Assembly: GCA_031271875.1 (NCBI GenBank)
Contig: JAISVD010000128.1
Location: forward strand, 1 to 7,348
Direction: 5' to 3'
Origin: Spirochaetaceae bacterium
Lineage (GTDB): Bacteria > Spirochaetota > Spirochaetia > Treponematales > Treponemataceae
Length of the DNA: 7,348 bases
The translations under genes were made by a program, and so were the position numbers. The notes under the pieces were generated by a model that had not been told where the DNA came from, did not search any database, and saw only the letters and a list, made by a program, of their open reading frames with translations. Below, one piece after another: positions 1 through 6,731 of this stretch (within the stretch, counting starts at the first letter, position 1; each line of letters starts with the position of its first letter).

Positions 1-22
1 GTATGTCAGGGTTATTATTATA

Positions 23-979
23 GTGAAAAACTCCGTTTCACTGATGCTGATTTTTTTCATGCTGGTCCCGGTGCTGGCACTTTGTGCCGCACTGGTTCTG
101 TATCTGTATATGAATTCCCTTGGATTAACCACCGGAGGTGGAATCCATTTTCTATCGATAGATTATTTCCTTTATTCACTGACAATTGTCTTTCCCTACT
201 GTACTGTGACCGTTCTCCTGTATCTTTTTCTCTTTCTTGTACGCAGGCCCTCAAATATCCCCTTGAGTATCCTCTTCTGGGTTATTCTGGCGGTTTTTAC
301 ATGGATTGTCTGTTTTCCCGTATCCTTTGAGCTTAAATCCCGGTTTCATTCCATCCCCCACAAAACAGTCGAGGGATACCCTTCAGGGGAATATTTCCGT
401 AAATCGGAAAATACCCTGTATTACTGGTTCCCGGAGGAGGGAATACCGGAAACGATAATTGAAATAACGCCGGGAACCAGAGGTTCCGCCGGCAACATGC
501 TCTTCCGGCAGAACGCTGACGCCGAAGGGCTTGCCGTTTTTGAGGGAACGGACAACATAATCCGCGAATATGTCAGACCTCCTGTTTTTCTTGAAAAAAT
601 GCTGAATGCTGCCCGAGGGCTTATGAACCGCTTTGAAGATGCATGGTATACAGGATGGAAGCCATATCTCATCGCAATTTCGTTTGGCCTTACCATAGCC
701 GCACTCTGGCCATTCGGGTGGCTTACCCGCTGGCGGCTGCTGAATATCACCCTTTTATGTACCTGTTTTCTGATTGTTTCGCTGATGAACTATAAGCTGA
801 ACAGTTCTGTCATACTTCTCCGTATTGCCGAAGCATTTACCCGGCGGAACAGCAGTATCTCACCTTTTTTTCCGGTCATTTTCAACGGATTCATATTTCT
901 TTTCATGAATCTGGTTGGAGGGCTCACGGCTTTTCTTCGTGTTCTTAAAAGAAAAAACAGTGAAGGGAAAAAACGATGA
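23..979 (+). CDS. Multi-pass membrane protein, divergent LptF/LptG (YjgP/YjgQ)-like, 5' end uncertain
   Basis: An inner-membrane protein of 318 residues if it starts at the GTG at 23. Hydrophobic segments lie at about residues 6-30, 48-73 and 78-101. A soluble, probably periplasmic region spans about 104-212, and three more segments lie at about 213-231, 237-257 and 281-306. This 3 + soluble + 3 plan is that of LptF/LptG, the permease subunits of the LptB2FG exporter. The C-terminal part also resembles that family: a helix, a polar stretch with RIAEAFTRR (267-275), a Pro (281), then a last helix containing FNGF (287-290). The soluble domain is short for LptF/G. The family call is inferred from pattern alone. 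The frame is open to position 2 with no stop, and the only Shine-Dalgarno-like motif (AGGG, 8-11) sits a rather long 11 nt before the GTG, so the true start may lie outside the window. The stop overlaps the next start (ATGA, 976-979), implying translational coupling. A generic multi-pass membrane protein is the alternative. Confidence 0.8.
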   Translation: MKNSVSLMLIFFMLVPVLALCAALVLYLYMNSLGLTTGGGIHFLSIDYFLYSLTIVFPYCTVTVLLYLFLFLVRRPSNIPLSILFWVILAVFTWIVCFPVSFELKSRFHSIPHKTVEGYPSGEYFRKSENTLYYWFPEEGIPETIIEITPGTRGSAGNMLFRQNADAEGLAVFEGTDNIIREYVRPPVFLEKMLNAARGLMNRFEDAWYTGWKPYLIAISFGLTIAALWPFGWLTRWRLLNITLLCTCFLIVSLMNYKLNSSVILLRIAEAFTRRNSSISPFFPVIFNGFIFLFMNLVGGLTAFLRVLKRKNSEGKKR

Positions 980-2817
980 CAGAGGTCCGGTCAGTATCCA
1001 TTTTTGTGACAATTCAATATATAGCTGCTTTTGCGGTATGTCTTGTGTTCGGTTTTTTCTCACCGGTGGCCCCGGAACTTCTGGACAGTTTTATCACGAA
1101 ATGGAAAGTCTATACAGGACTGCTTCTGTTTATATCTGTCATGCCCGCCCTCCAGATAAGCGGTATCCTTGCGGGATATTCCTGGGCATTCGGAAGAACA
1201 CAGAAAGCCGTTTCAGCCCACTGGAGACCGGTTTTCCCTGTATATATCAGAGGGGTAATAAAAATCACACTCATCTGCCTCACCCTGGTGATAATCGGAA
1301 CAGAACTTGCCGCCCCAATGCTCAGGATATCCAAAAACAGGATGACTTCCTCCTCCAGAGAGTATACTGAATGTATCAGACTCACAAGGGAATATATAGA
1401 TACAGGCGATGTATCCATGGCTGTGATCTATCTGGAGCGTGCAAAACTGATATCCCTGGAGGAACCGGAGATAGCCCCCCTGTTTGCGGAACTCGAATAT
1501 GCGTATCTTCAGCCTTCCTTTATCAGTAAAAAAGATGAGAGCCCCGTATCCGCCCCATCTCCGACCGTAACGGAGGCGGAAGAAATTCCTCCTTCTGTCG
1601 ATGACATGTATGACCGCGCGCTCAGGGCTTTCAACGAGGGAAGATACTTTGATGCCCACTATTATGCAGCCATTGCGGCGGAATTCGCTGACCCCCGGAA
1701 TCCGCGAAACAGGCAGGCGCTGGAACTCGCGTCAAAAGCCTGGAATATCCTCAATGATCCTGTTATTTCAGATATGGATGGGGAATCCATGGCCCTTTTT
1801 GCCAGAAAAAGGGAGGGATACAGGGCAATTACCAATGGCGAATATCTCGAAGCGTATTATATATTCCGGGACCTTTCCCGGGATTATTCGGATCCCGATA
1901 TAACCCGTTATTTTGAGATAGCCTCCAAAAATCTGGTAAAAACACATTTTTTTATCGATGAAACCTATAACATCGAGGCTTTCGAGGCAAAACACAATAT
2001 ATATTTCTCCCTTCCCCGGCCTGACGGATCACACGATATTGTATACATTGAGGGTATTGCCTATTCGGGAGAGCTGGGAGAGGCCGTCCAGTATCTCCGC
2101 AATTTCTATTTTACCAGAACAGACCCTCAGGATAAACTTGAATACAGCCTCCATGTTCCCTTCGCAAAGATGATCGCGACCCCCGCGAGCGCGATTGACC
2201 CCGATATGCTTCTCGATTCTACCCCTGCCGCGCTCAATGGAGTACCCAAACTCCTTCTTCACGCTGTTGACCGGGAAGAACAGGGAACTGAAATTCTCCC
2301 GGTCTACTCCTATTATGTTGATGGAGAACTGGTATCATCCAATACGTATCCGCCTGCGGAATCATACGGAGATATACTTGTTCTGGTAATGCCCTTTGAT
2401 GACATCAATCTTATTGCAGAAGCTGTATATGGTCCTGAGTCAATGTCCATCACCTCACTCTGGAAATTCTCCCGGAAAGCGGCGGATTATGGGTACTCCG
2501 CCGAACTATATCACGCATCACTCATAAGGCGGATCAGTTTTCCCCTGCTCCTGTTTATTCTTTCAATACTTTCCGCCACAGGAGGATGGAATTACAGGTT
2601 CAAGAGCGGCGCTCATTTCAGGTTCCTATGGATACTGCTTATTCCTCTTTTTACGGTGATTGCGTATTTTGTTATCCTTTTTGCGAAATATATATTGGAC
2701 CTGATTATACTGACAGTAACCGCCGCCGCACTGTCATTTGCGCTGCCTGTAACTATCACGATTCTCGTCATTCTCTGTTTTTTCGCGGCGATGCTGTTTG
2801 TTTCCCGGCGGGAATAA
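976..2817 (+). CDS. Large membrane protein with LptF/G-like 3+3 helix plan and TPR-like soluble insert
   Basis: A 613-residue protein starting at an ATG preceded by AAGGG (963-967, 8-nt spacing) and overlapping the upstream stop by 4 nt. Hydrophobic segments are at about 8-28, 46-66 and 92-114, then 520-535, 549-570 and 575-608 (the last long enough for a bend or two helices). The soluble middle has three parts. Residues 128-160, 209-240 and 272-310 are helical hairpins with TPR-like spacing (for example ALRAFNEGRYFDAHYYAAIA at 215-234). Residues 183-208 form a Pro/Glu/Ser-rich linker. Residues about 325-490 look beta-rich. Just before the fourth helix, SLWKFSRKAADYGYSAELY (494-512) followed by RRISFP (518-523) resembles the LptF/G segment in which an amphipathic helix leads into a basic residue-Pro entry to the membrane. 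I infer a divergent LptF/LptG-type permease partner of the preceding gene, with the TPR-like region as an extra module. That assignment is tentative; the reading frame is secure. Confidence 0.85.
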   Translation: MTEVRSVSIFVTIQYIAAFAVCLVFGFFSPVAPELLDSFITKWKVYTGLLLFISVMPALQISGILAGYSWAFGRTQKAVSAHWRPVFPVYIRGVIKITLICLTLVIIGTELAAPMLRISKNRMTSSSREYTECIRLTREYIDTGDVSMAVIYLERAKLISLEEPEIAPLFAELEYAYLQPSFISKKDESPVSAPSPTVTEAEEIPPSVDDMYDRALRAFNEGRYFDAHYYAAIAAEFADPRNPRNRQALELASKAWNILNDPVISDMDGESMALFARKREGYRAITNGEYLEAYYIFRDLSRDYSDPDITRYFEIASKNLVKTHFFIDETYNIEAFEAKHNIYFSLPRPDGSHDIVYIEGIAYSGELGEAVQYLRNFYFTRTDPQDKLEYSLHVPFAKMIATPASAIDPDMLLDSTPAALNGVPKLLLHAVDREEQGTEILPVYSYYVDGELVSSNTYPPAESYGDILVLVMPFDDINLIAEAVYGPESMSITSLWKFSRKAADYGYSAELYHASLIRRISFPLLLFILSILSATGGWNYRFKSGAHFRFLWILLIPLFTVIAYFVILFAKYILDLIILTVTAAALSFALPVTITILVILCFFAAMLFVSRRE

Positions 2818-2829
2818 GAAAAAGATTTT

Positions 2830-2834
2830 AGGAG
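2830..2834 (+). promoter_or_regulatory. Ribosome binding site that sets the acetyltransferase start
   Basis: AGGAG lies 5 nt before the ATG at 2840. A longer in-frame ATG at 2798 lies inside the upstream gene and would add 14 residues unlike any GNAT N-terminus. This site therefore favours the start at 2840. Confidence 0.8.
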
Positions 2835-2839
2835 TTTTT

Positions 2840-3451
2840 ATGCCGATACTTATCAGACCCGCAGTTTATTCTGATATCCCTTACCTGTATGAGATATGCC
2901 TCAAGACGGGAGACAGCGGAAAAGACGCTTCTGCGCTCTTCAACGATCCCTGTCTGCTCGGGCAGTATTATGCGGCGCCCTATCTGTTTTACGACCCATC
3001 ACTCTGTTTCATCGCGGAAAATGACCTCACACCGGAGGGATATATTATTGCAACGGCGGACACAGAGGCGTTCAATACCTGGATGGAAAAAGAGTGGCTG
3101 CCGCCCTTGCGGAGAAGATATCCGCAGCCGTATCCGCAGGAACGGCTGAAATCACCGGAGGAAGCCCACAGTATCAGCCGTATCCACAGCAGTCACCTCC
3201 CGGTTGCTGATCCCTGGCAGGCCGCATACCCCGCGCATCTTCATATAGACCTTTTGCCGTCCCTTCAGGGAAAGGGAAGCGGACGGGCCCTTATGGAAAC
3301 CCTGTTTAAAAAACTCGAAGAGATACACTGTCCCGGAATCCAGCTTGGAGTAAGCGGAACCAATATCGGAGCAATCGGCTTTTATAAAAAACTCGGGTTT
3401 TCCATTCTTGAGGAAAAAACCTGGGGGCTTCAGATGGGGAAAGCGATTTAA
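2840..3451 (+). CDS. GNAT-family N-acetyltransferase, O-GlcNAcase HAT-like subgroup
   Basis: A 203-residue soluble, cytoplasmic protein expected to transfer an acetyl group from acetyl-CoA to an amine; the substrate cannot be read from sequence. It opens with ILIRPAVYSDIPYLYEIC (residues 3-20), the usual first strand and helix of GNATs. The pyrophosphate-binding motif A is intact as QGKGSG (143-148), preceded by the strand LHIDLLP. The C-terminal signature N175, then IGFYKKLGF (179-187), is typical. Residues 40-95, with an AAPY motif, CFIAEN, GYIIATADTEAF and EWLPPLRRRYP, resemble from memory the acetyltransferase-like C-terminal domain of animal O-GlcNAcase and its free-standing bacterial relatives. 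Here the CoA loop is complete, so the enzyme is probably active. It lies 22 nt after the membrane-protein pair and probably shares its transcript. No functional link to that pair is evident. Family call is firm; subgroup is moderately sure. Confidence 0.9.
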   Translation: MPILIRPAVYSDIPYLYEICLKTGDSGKDASALFNDPCLLGQYYAAPYLFYDPSLCFIAENDLTPEGYIIATADTEAFNTWMEKEWLPPLRRRYPQPYPQERLKSPEEAHSISRIHSSHLPVADPWQAAYPAHLHIDLLPSLQGKGSGRALMETLFKKLEEIHCPGIQLGVSGTNIGAIGFYKKLGFSILEEKTWGLQMGKAI

Positions 3452-3476
3452 CCGGATTAATGAAAATAGTGTTAAG

Positions 3477-3516
3477 CTGAAAAAGCCGTTCCGGAAAACA
3501 GATTTCAGGAACGGCC
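3477..3516 (-). terminator. Rho-independent terminator of the minus-strand operon
   Basis: A perfect 8-bp stem, GCCGTTCC (3485-3492) with GGAACGGC (3508-3515), encloses a 15-nt loop. Read on the minus strand, the stem is followed directly by five T (3484 down to 3480). This lies about 50 nt past the stop of the cyclophilin-FKBP gene. On the plus strand no T-run follows the stem, so it would be at best a weak terminator for the acetyltransferase transcript. The rest of the 113-nt convergent gap holds no gene. Confidence 0.8.
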
Positions 3517-3564
3517 TTGACAGAGTAGTTCGGCAGCTTTCAGTTTCCAAACAAGTCCAATTAC

Positions 3565-4605
3565 TTATTCGGCTTTGAGAAGTTCCAGATCAAACGCTAT
3601 ATACGCGTTGCCGGGAATAACCCCTGCCGCGCCGGCGCTTCCGTATGCAAGCTCCGGAGGAATAACGATAGTACGCTTCTCGCCGACCTTCATGGCCATG
3701 GCCATTTTATCAAAACCGGGAATAAGCTGACCGCCCCCTGCGGTGAATTCGATAGGCGCGTGCATATCCGAATCATCAAAAACGCGTCCGTTGAGCAGAT
3801 ACCCCTTATATTTCATGGTAAGTGTCTGCCCCTTCGAAACGGCCGCCCCGGAACCTTGCTTTGTGATATTGTAATATATCCCATCGGGGGTTTTATCATA
3901 GCCGGAAAATTTTTCTTCGATAGTTTTCAGAACAGCGGCCCGTTCCCTTTCGGAGGCTGCCCTGTTTTTTTCCGCAGCTGCGGCACTGAGCCTGTCAAAA
4001 TCCGCCTGTGCGGCGGTAAATGCCTTTGCGTCTGTTCCGTTACGGATAATCCGTATGGACTTGATCGTATCGCCCTGCTTGATCGCATCGACTACATTCT
4101 GCCCGCTGACCACCTTTCCGAATACGGTATGTTTTCCGTCAAGCCAGGGCGTGGCGACATGGGTGATAAAGAACTGGCTCCCGTTTGTCCCGGGACCCGC
4201 GTTCGCCATGGACAGCACACCGGGCCCCTCATGTGTAAGTTCGGGAACAATTTCATCGGCAAAACGGTAGCCGGGTCCGCCGGATCCTGTTCCCAGAGGA
4301 TCCCCTCCCTGAACCATGAAATCCGCTATAACCCGATGGAATTTCAGCCCGTCATAAAAGGGTTTTCCGTTTGCGGCATTCAGCGTGCCCTCGGCAAGTC
4401 CCACAAAATTGGTCACGGTTAAAGGGGTCTGCCTGTAAAAAAGCTCGGCAATGATCGCCCCCCTGTCCGTATCAATAACGGCGAAAAGACCATCCCGGTC
4501 TTTTATCGCGGCTATATCGGCGTTATCTTTCATAGGTGTACATCCTCCAAATGAAATCAGCATACATAAAAACAGTATGATTGAAAAAACCATTTTTTGT
4601 TTCAT
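3565..4605 (-). CDS. Lipoprotein with fused cyclophilin and FKBP peptidyl-prolyl isomerase domains
   Basis: A 346-residue exported prolyl isomerase/chaperone, probably lipid-anchored and facing the periplasm. The N-terminus has Lys residues, a hydrophobic core and FGGC with the candidate lipidated Cys at 22. This lipobox is relaxed relative to the consensus but tolerable for spirochaetes. The cyclophilin domain spans about 40-190. It keeps FHRVIADFMVQGGDP (89-103, with the catalytic Arg at 91 and F96/Q99), GSQFF (142-146) and PWLDGKH (153-159). An Ala/Glu/Arg-rich, probably helical linker covers about 193-235. The FKBP domain spans about 240-346 and retains Y266, F276-D277, LIPGF (294-298, with Phe in place of the Trp of human FKBP12), Y321 and F338. 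Both active sites therefore look intact. The ATG is preceded by AGGGGG (4615-4620) at 9-nt spacing. It is the last gene of the yidC-jag cluster, 27 nt after a secreted protein. Cyclophilin-FKBP 'dual-family immunophilins' have been reported, including, as I recall, in Treponema denticola. Confidence 0.93.
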   Translation of the reverse strand: MKQKMVFSIILFLCMLISFGGCTPMKDNADIAAIKDRDGLFAVIDTDRGAIIAELFYRQTPLTVTNFVGLAEGTLNAANGKPFYDGLKFHRVIADFMVQGGDPLGTGSGGPGYRFADEIVPELTHEGPGVLSMANAGPGTNGSQFFITHVATPWLDGKHTVFGKVVSGQNVVDAIKQGDTIKSIRIIRNGTDAKAFTAAQADFDRLSAAAAEKNRAASERERAAVLKTIEEKFSGYDKTPDGIYYNITKQGSGAAVSKGQTLTMKYKGYLLNGRVFDDSDMHAPIEFTAGGGQLIPGFDKMAMAMKVGEKRTIVIPPELAYGSAGAAGVIPGNAYIAFDLELLKAE

Positions 4606-4632
4606 AAAACAGTACCCCCTTGAGTTGTAAAG

Positions 4633-5427
4633 TTATTTTTCAAATTGAGATATAAACCACCGATACACGGCATCGGCCCTGGAAGAAAAAGACATCTGAA
4701 CCCTGTCCATAACGCCGGGAAAATTGATAATATCAGCGCGTATGACCCCATACATCACAAAGGCTTCACCGATATCATCTACAACGAACACCATTTTGAG
4801 GCCTTCCGCCTTGAGCGCCCGGATGAAAGCAACATAAAAGGGGGTCAGATTCTGCGCAAAAAAAGCCACCTCAACGCCTGCCTGCCGATACCGGTATCGG
4901 TATATTGTTTCCCCAAAGGTAGCGTCCTTCTGAAGGGCATAAAGTACCTGTCCGTCAACAGATTCCGCTGTGGGATCGGGGATTTTGTTTTGTGTGGAAG
5001 GATCATCGATCACATACGAATACTCATATAATATCAGTTCCTTCTTTTTCGATTTTGAATAGTAAGGAATCCCCTCAAGCGTTGATATCGAACGGAATAT
5101 GCCGGATATGCGCTCGATATCCGCTCCCGGAGCGGCAAGCGCCGGTTTTTTATACAGAAAAAGGACTTCATCGATAAAAGAGGGAGCCGTATCTCTGTCC
5201 CAGAAATCCACCGCTTCTTTTCCCAGGGGTGTATTGGGAACAAAGCGGTACTGGGGATTTTTCTCCTTAATCATTACATGCTCAAGCTGTCCCTTTTCCA
5301 GAAGTTCCACGGCAACTGATTCAGGAAGAATCTCCTTCAGATTTGAAAGAAGCGTTGTTTCTTCCGCAAAAAGGCCGCTTGACAGACAAAAAACAAACCC
5401 AAGAAACAGCAGCGCTCTCTTTTTCAT
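4633..5427 (-). CDS. Uncharacterised secreted (periplasmic) protein in the yidC-jag cluster
   Basis: I do not recognise a function. From the ATG at 5427 the product is 264 residues, opening with a clear signal peptide: MKKR, a hydrophobic core through residue 20, and a likely cleavage after LFA at 21, before EE. There is no Cys lipobox at the cleavage site and no other membrane helix, so a soluble periplasmic or peripheral envelope protein is likely. The mature part is mixed alpha/beta with many aromatic residues. It has a charged KSKKKELILYEYSYVIDD stretch mid-protein and a hydrophobic LKMVFVVDDIGEAFVMYGV stretch near the C-terminus. It may belong to a spirochaete-restricted DUF family (DUF6675 comes to mind, unverified). 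An in-frame GTG at 5451 would add 8 residues and overlap the upstream gene, but the ATG has much the better ribosome site. It lies 16 nt after the upstream gene and 27 nt before the isomerase lipoprotein, which could act on it as a folding helper; that link is inference. Confidence 0.85.
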   Translation of the reverse strand: MKKRALLFLGFVFCLSSGLFAEETTLLSNLKEILPESVAVELLEKGQLEHVMIKEKNPQYRFVPNTPLGKEAVDFWDRDTAPSFIDEVLFLYKKPALAAPGADIERISGIFRSISTLEGIPYYSKSKKKELILYEYSYVIDDPSTQNKIPDPTAESVDGQVLYALQKDATFGETIYRYRYRQAGVEVAFFAQNLTPFYVAFIRALKAEGLKMVFVVDDIGEAFVMYGVIRADIINFPGVMDRVQMSFSSRADAVYRWFISQFEK

Positions 5428-5432
5428 GAAAA

Positions 5433-5440
5433 CCTTCCTT
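5433..5440 (-). promoter_or_regulatory. Ribosome binding site that sets the secreted-protein start
   Basis: On the minus strand AAGGAAGG sits 5 nt before the ATG at 5427. It favours that start over the in-frame GTG at 5451, and it leaves a signal peptide beginning with MKKR, as expected. Confidence 0.75.
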
Positions 5441-5443
5441 ACC

Positions 5444-6040
5444 TTAATCACGATTTAAATACCTCTCACGTACTTCATCAATAATTGAGATCAATTCATC
5501 TGCCGGAATTTCTTCGTTGACAGCATTTACCCTAAAAAACTTTCGGGGAGAGATACCGGAAACAATCTCATCTCTGGAATTTTGTTGTAAGAGTTCAAGC
5601 GCTTCCTGAAGCGTGTTTGCAGAGGGACCTTCTGTCAGGACAAAGGAATTGCCGTCATAGTCATCGAGAAAAAATATATGATACTGATATACTTCACCAT
5701 CGGATGATATTTTTATATAGTATGCTGTATTGTCGTTTAAGAAGTCTTTTTTAACTATTGGCATAATATCTCCTCCGGACTCAAAAACAGCTGGAGGAAT
5801 ATTGTTAAATCCGGCGGAACTTACAGGGTTGTACTCTCTTGAAACGAAATCGGTTATGTGTTGTACCTGTTCTCCGTACATTTGTTCAGGATCCTCCGGG
5901 GAAAACCAAATTCCATTAATATCCACTGCTATCGGACCTCGTTTAAAAAATCTTCTGTCCCGGCTATAGAATGAAAAAACACAAGCTGCAACTATAAAAA
6001 CAAGTCCTGTAACTCTCAACAGTAATGGTCTTTTCTTCAT
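5444..6040 (-). CDS. Uncharacterised membrane-anchored protein, single N-terminal helix
   Basis: A 198-residue protein of unknown function. Residues 1-9 are basic and residues 6-25 form one hydrophobic helix, followed by RDRRFFKR (27-34) and a soluble, acidic, aromatic-rich domain to the end. VAAC at 17-20 fits a lipobox, but the hydrophobic run continues past the Cys (VFSFY). An uncleaved anchor is about as likely as a lipoprotein. Basic residues on both flanks of the helix leave orientation uncertain; export of the domain is the likelier reading given the neighbours. The domain includes an AYYIKISSDGEVYQYHIFFL strand-rich stretch (106-125) and a C-terminal helix with ELISIIDEVRERYL (182-195). 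The ATG overlaps the jag stop as ATGA (6037-6040) and has AAGGA at 5-nt spacing (6046-6050), so translation is probably coupled to jag. Part of the gene (about 5640-5770) looks more AT-rich than its neighbours. I recognise no family. Confidence 0.82.
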   Translation of the reverse strand: MKKRPLLLRVTGLVFIVAACVFSFYSRDRRFFKRGPIAVDINGIWFSPEDPEQMYGEQVQHITDFVSREYNPVSSAGFNNIPPAVFESGGDIMPIVKKDFLNDNTAYYIKISSDGEVYQYHIFFLDDYDGNSFVLTEGPSANTLQEALELLQQNSRDEIVSGISPRKFFRVNAVNEEIPADELISIIDEVRERYLNRD

Positions 6041-6729
6041 CGTTTTCCTTTATAAAAAACCCTCACCTGTTTAAATAAACCATCTCCCTCGCTTTTTGTT
6101 TCAACATCGCCGATATCATTCAGTGTCGTATGAATCAGCCGCCGTTCAAAGGGATTCATGGGTTCCAGAAGTACGGAACTGCGGCTTGTCCGCACCTTGT
6201 CGGCTGTTGTATAAGCGAGACGGACCAGGGATTCCTCCCGCCGTATCCGATAGTTTTCGGAATCAAGAATGATCCGTATCTCCTCGTGCCCCAGCTTTCC
6301 TGAGTACACATTTGCGAGCAGCTGGAGCGCATCGAGATTTTTTCCCTTTCTTCCGATCAGAATGGAAGAGTTGGGGGAATTCAACCTGATGCCGAGCTTT
6401 TTTTCCTCCCGGAACATAATCTCCACCGTCGCCTCATAGCCCATTTTACGGATAACGGATGAAATAAAATCGATCAGTGACTGCTCAAATTCACCCTGAG
6501 GAAGCGGGTCGGTAAAAACAGTGGTTTTTCTGGGAACGGAACCGTCAAATTCAGGATCACCGGCATAATCATTCGTATGAACCCTGATTTTCACATATCC
6601 TTTCTTGAAAATAGTATTTTTCTGTGTTTCAAGAATCTCCACATCAAACTGATCCTTTTCAAGTCCCAATTCCGAAGCTGAATTCTCAATAGCTTCATTT
6701 TCAGTCTTACCTTCAAATTCATGAATCAA
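6037..6729 (-). CDS. jag: RNA-binding protein Jag/KhpB (SpoIIIJ-associated), Jag_N-KH-R3H
   Basis: A 230-residue cytoplasmic RNA-binding protein of the Jag/KhpB family. The family is usually encoded beside yidC and is linked in other bacteria to envelope growth, cell division and post-transcriptional control. Domains in order: Jag_N (about 1-50, starting with the usual EFEGKTENEAIE pattern and including FKKGYVKIRV at 41-50), a short acidic linker, a type-II KH domain (about 82-160) whose GxxG loop is GRKG (126-129) in ILIGRKGKNLDALQ, and R3H (about 163-230). The R3H signature RxxxH is present as RRLIH (196-200) after LEPMNPFE. All expected RNA-contact motifs are intact and the length is normal. 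The start is a TTG at 6727-6729, supported by AGGAG at 7-nt spacing and by the Jag_N domain beginning at once. It lies 79 nt after yidC and overlaps the next gene by 4 nt. Confidence 0.96.
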   Translation of the reverse strand: MIHEFEGKTENEAIENSASELGLEKDQFDVEILETQKNTIFKKGYVKIRVHTNDYAGDPEFDGSVPRKTTVFTDPLPQGEFEQSLIDFISSVIRKMGYEATVEIMFREEKKLGIRLNSPNSSILIGRKGKNLDALQLLANVYSGKLGHEEIRIILDSENYRIRREESLVRLAYTTADKVRTSRSSVLLEPMNPFERRLIHTTLNDIGDVETKSEGDGLFKQVRVFYKGKR

Positions 6730-6731
6730 TG

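Noticed and set aside
915..1370. 151-codon plus-strand frame spanning the junction of the two membrane-protein genes
   Set aside because: It overlaps both real genes out of frame, and its translation is Cys/His/Arg-rich and unstructured. The ATGA overlap already explains the junction.
1213..1659. 148-codon minus-strand open frame inside the 613-residue membrane protein
   Set aside because: It lies fully within a long coherent coding frame with membrane helices and a TPR-like region. The product is basic and lacks a family resemblance or ribosome site.
2798..2839. Longer in-frame start for the acetyltransferase at 2798
   Set aside because: It lies inside the upstream coding region and lacks a good ribosome site. 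The ATG at 2840 has AGGAG at 5 nt and matches the GNAT N-terminus.
3760..4422. 220-codon plus-strand open frame antisense to the cyclophilin-FKBP gene
   Set aside because: The opposite strand encodes two unmistakable isomerase domains. The antisense product is Cys/Gly/Pro-rich with no recognisable domain, as expected for a shadow frame.
5428..5451. GTG start at 5451 for the secreted protein
   Set aside because: It would overlap the preceding gene and put eight extra residues before the signal peptide. The ATG at 5427 has a strong ribosome site and a standard MKKR signal start.
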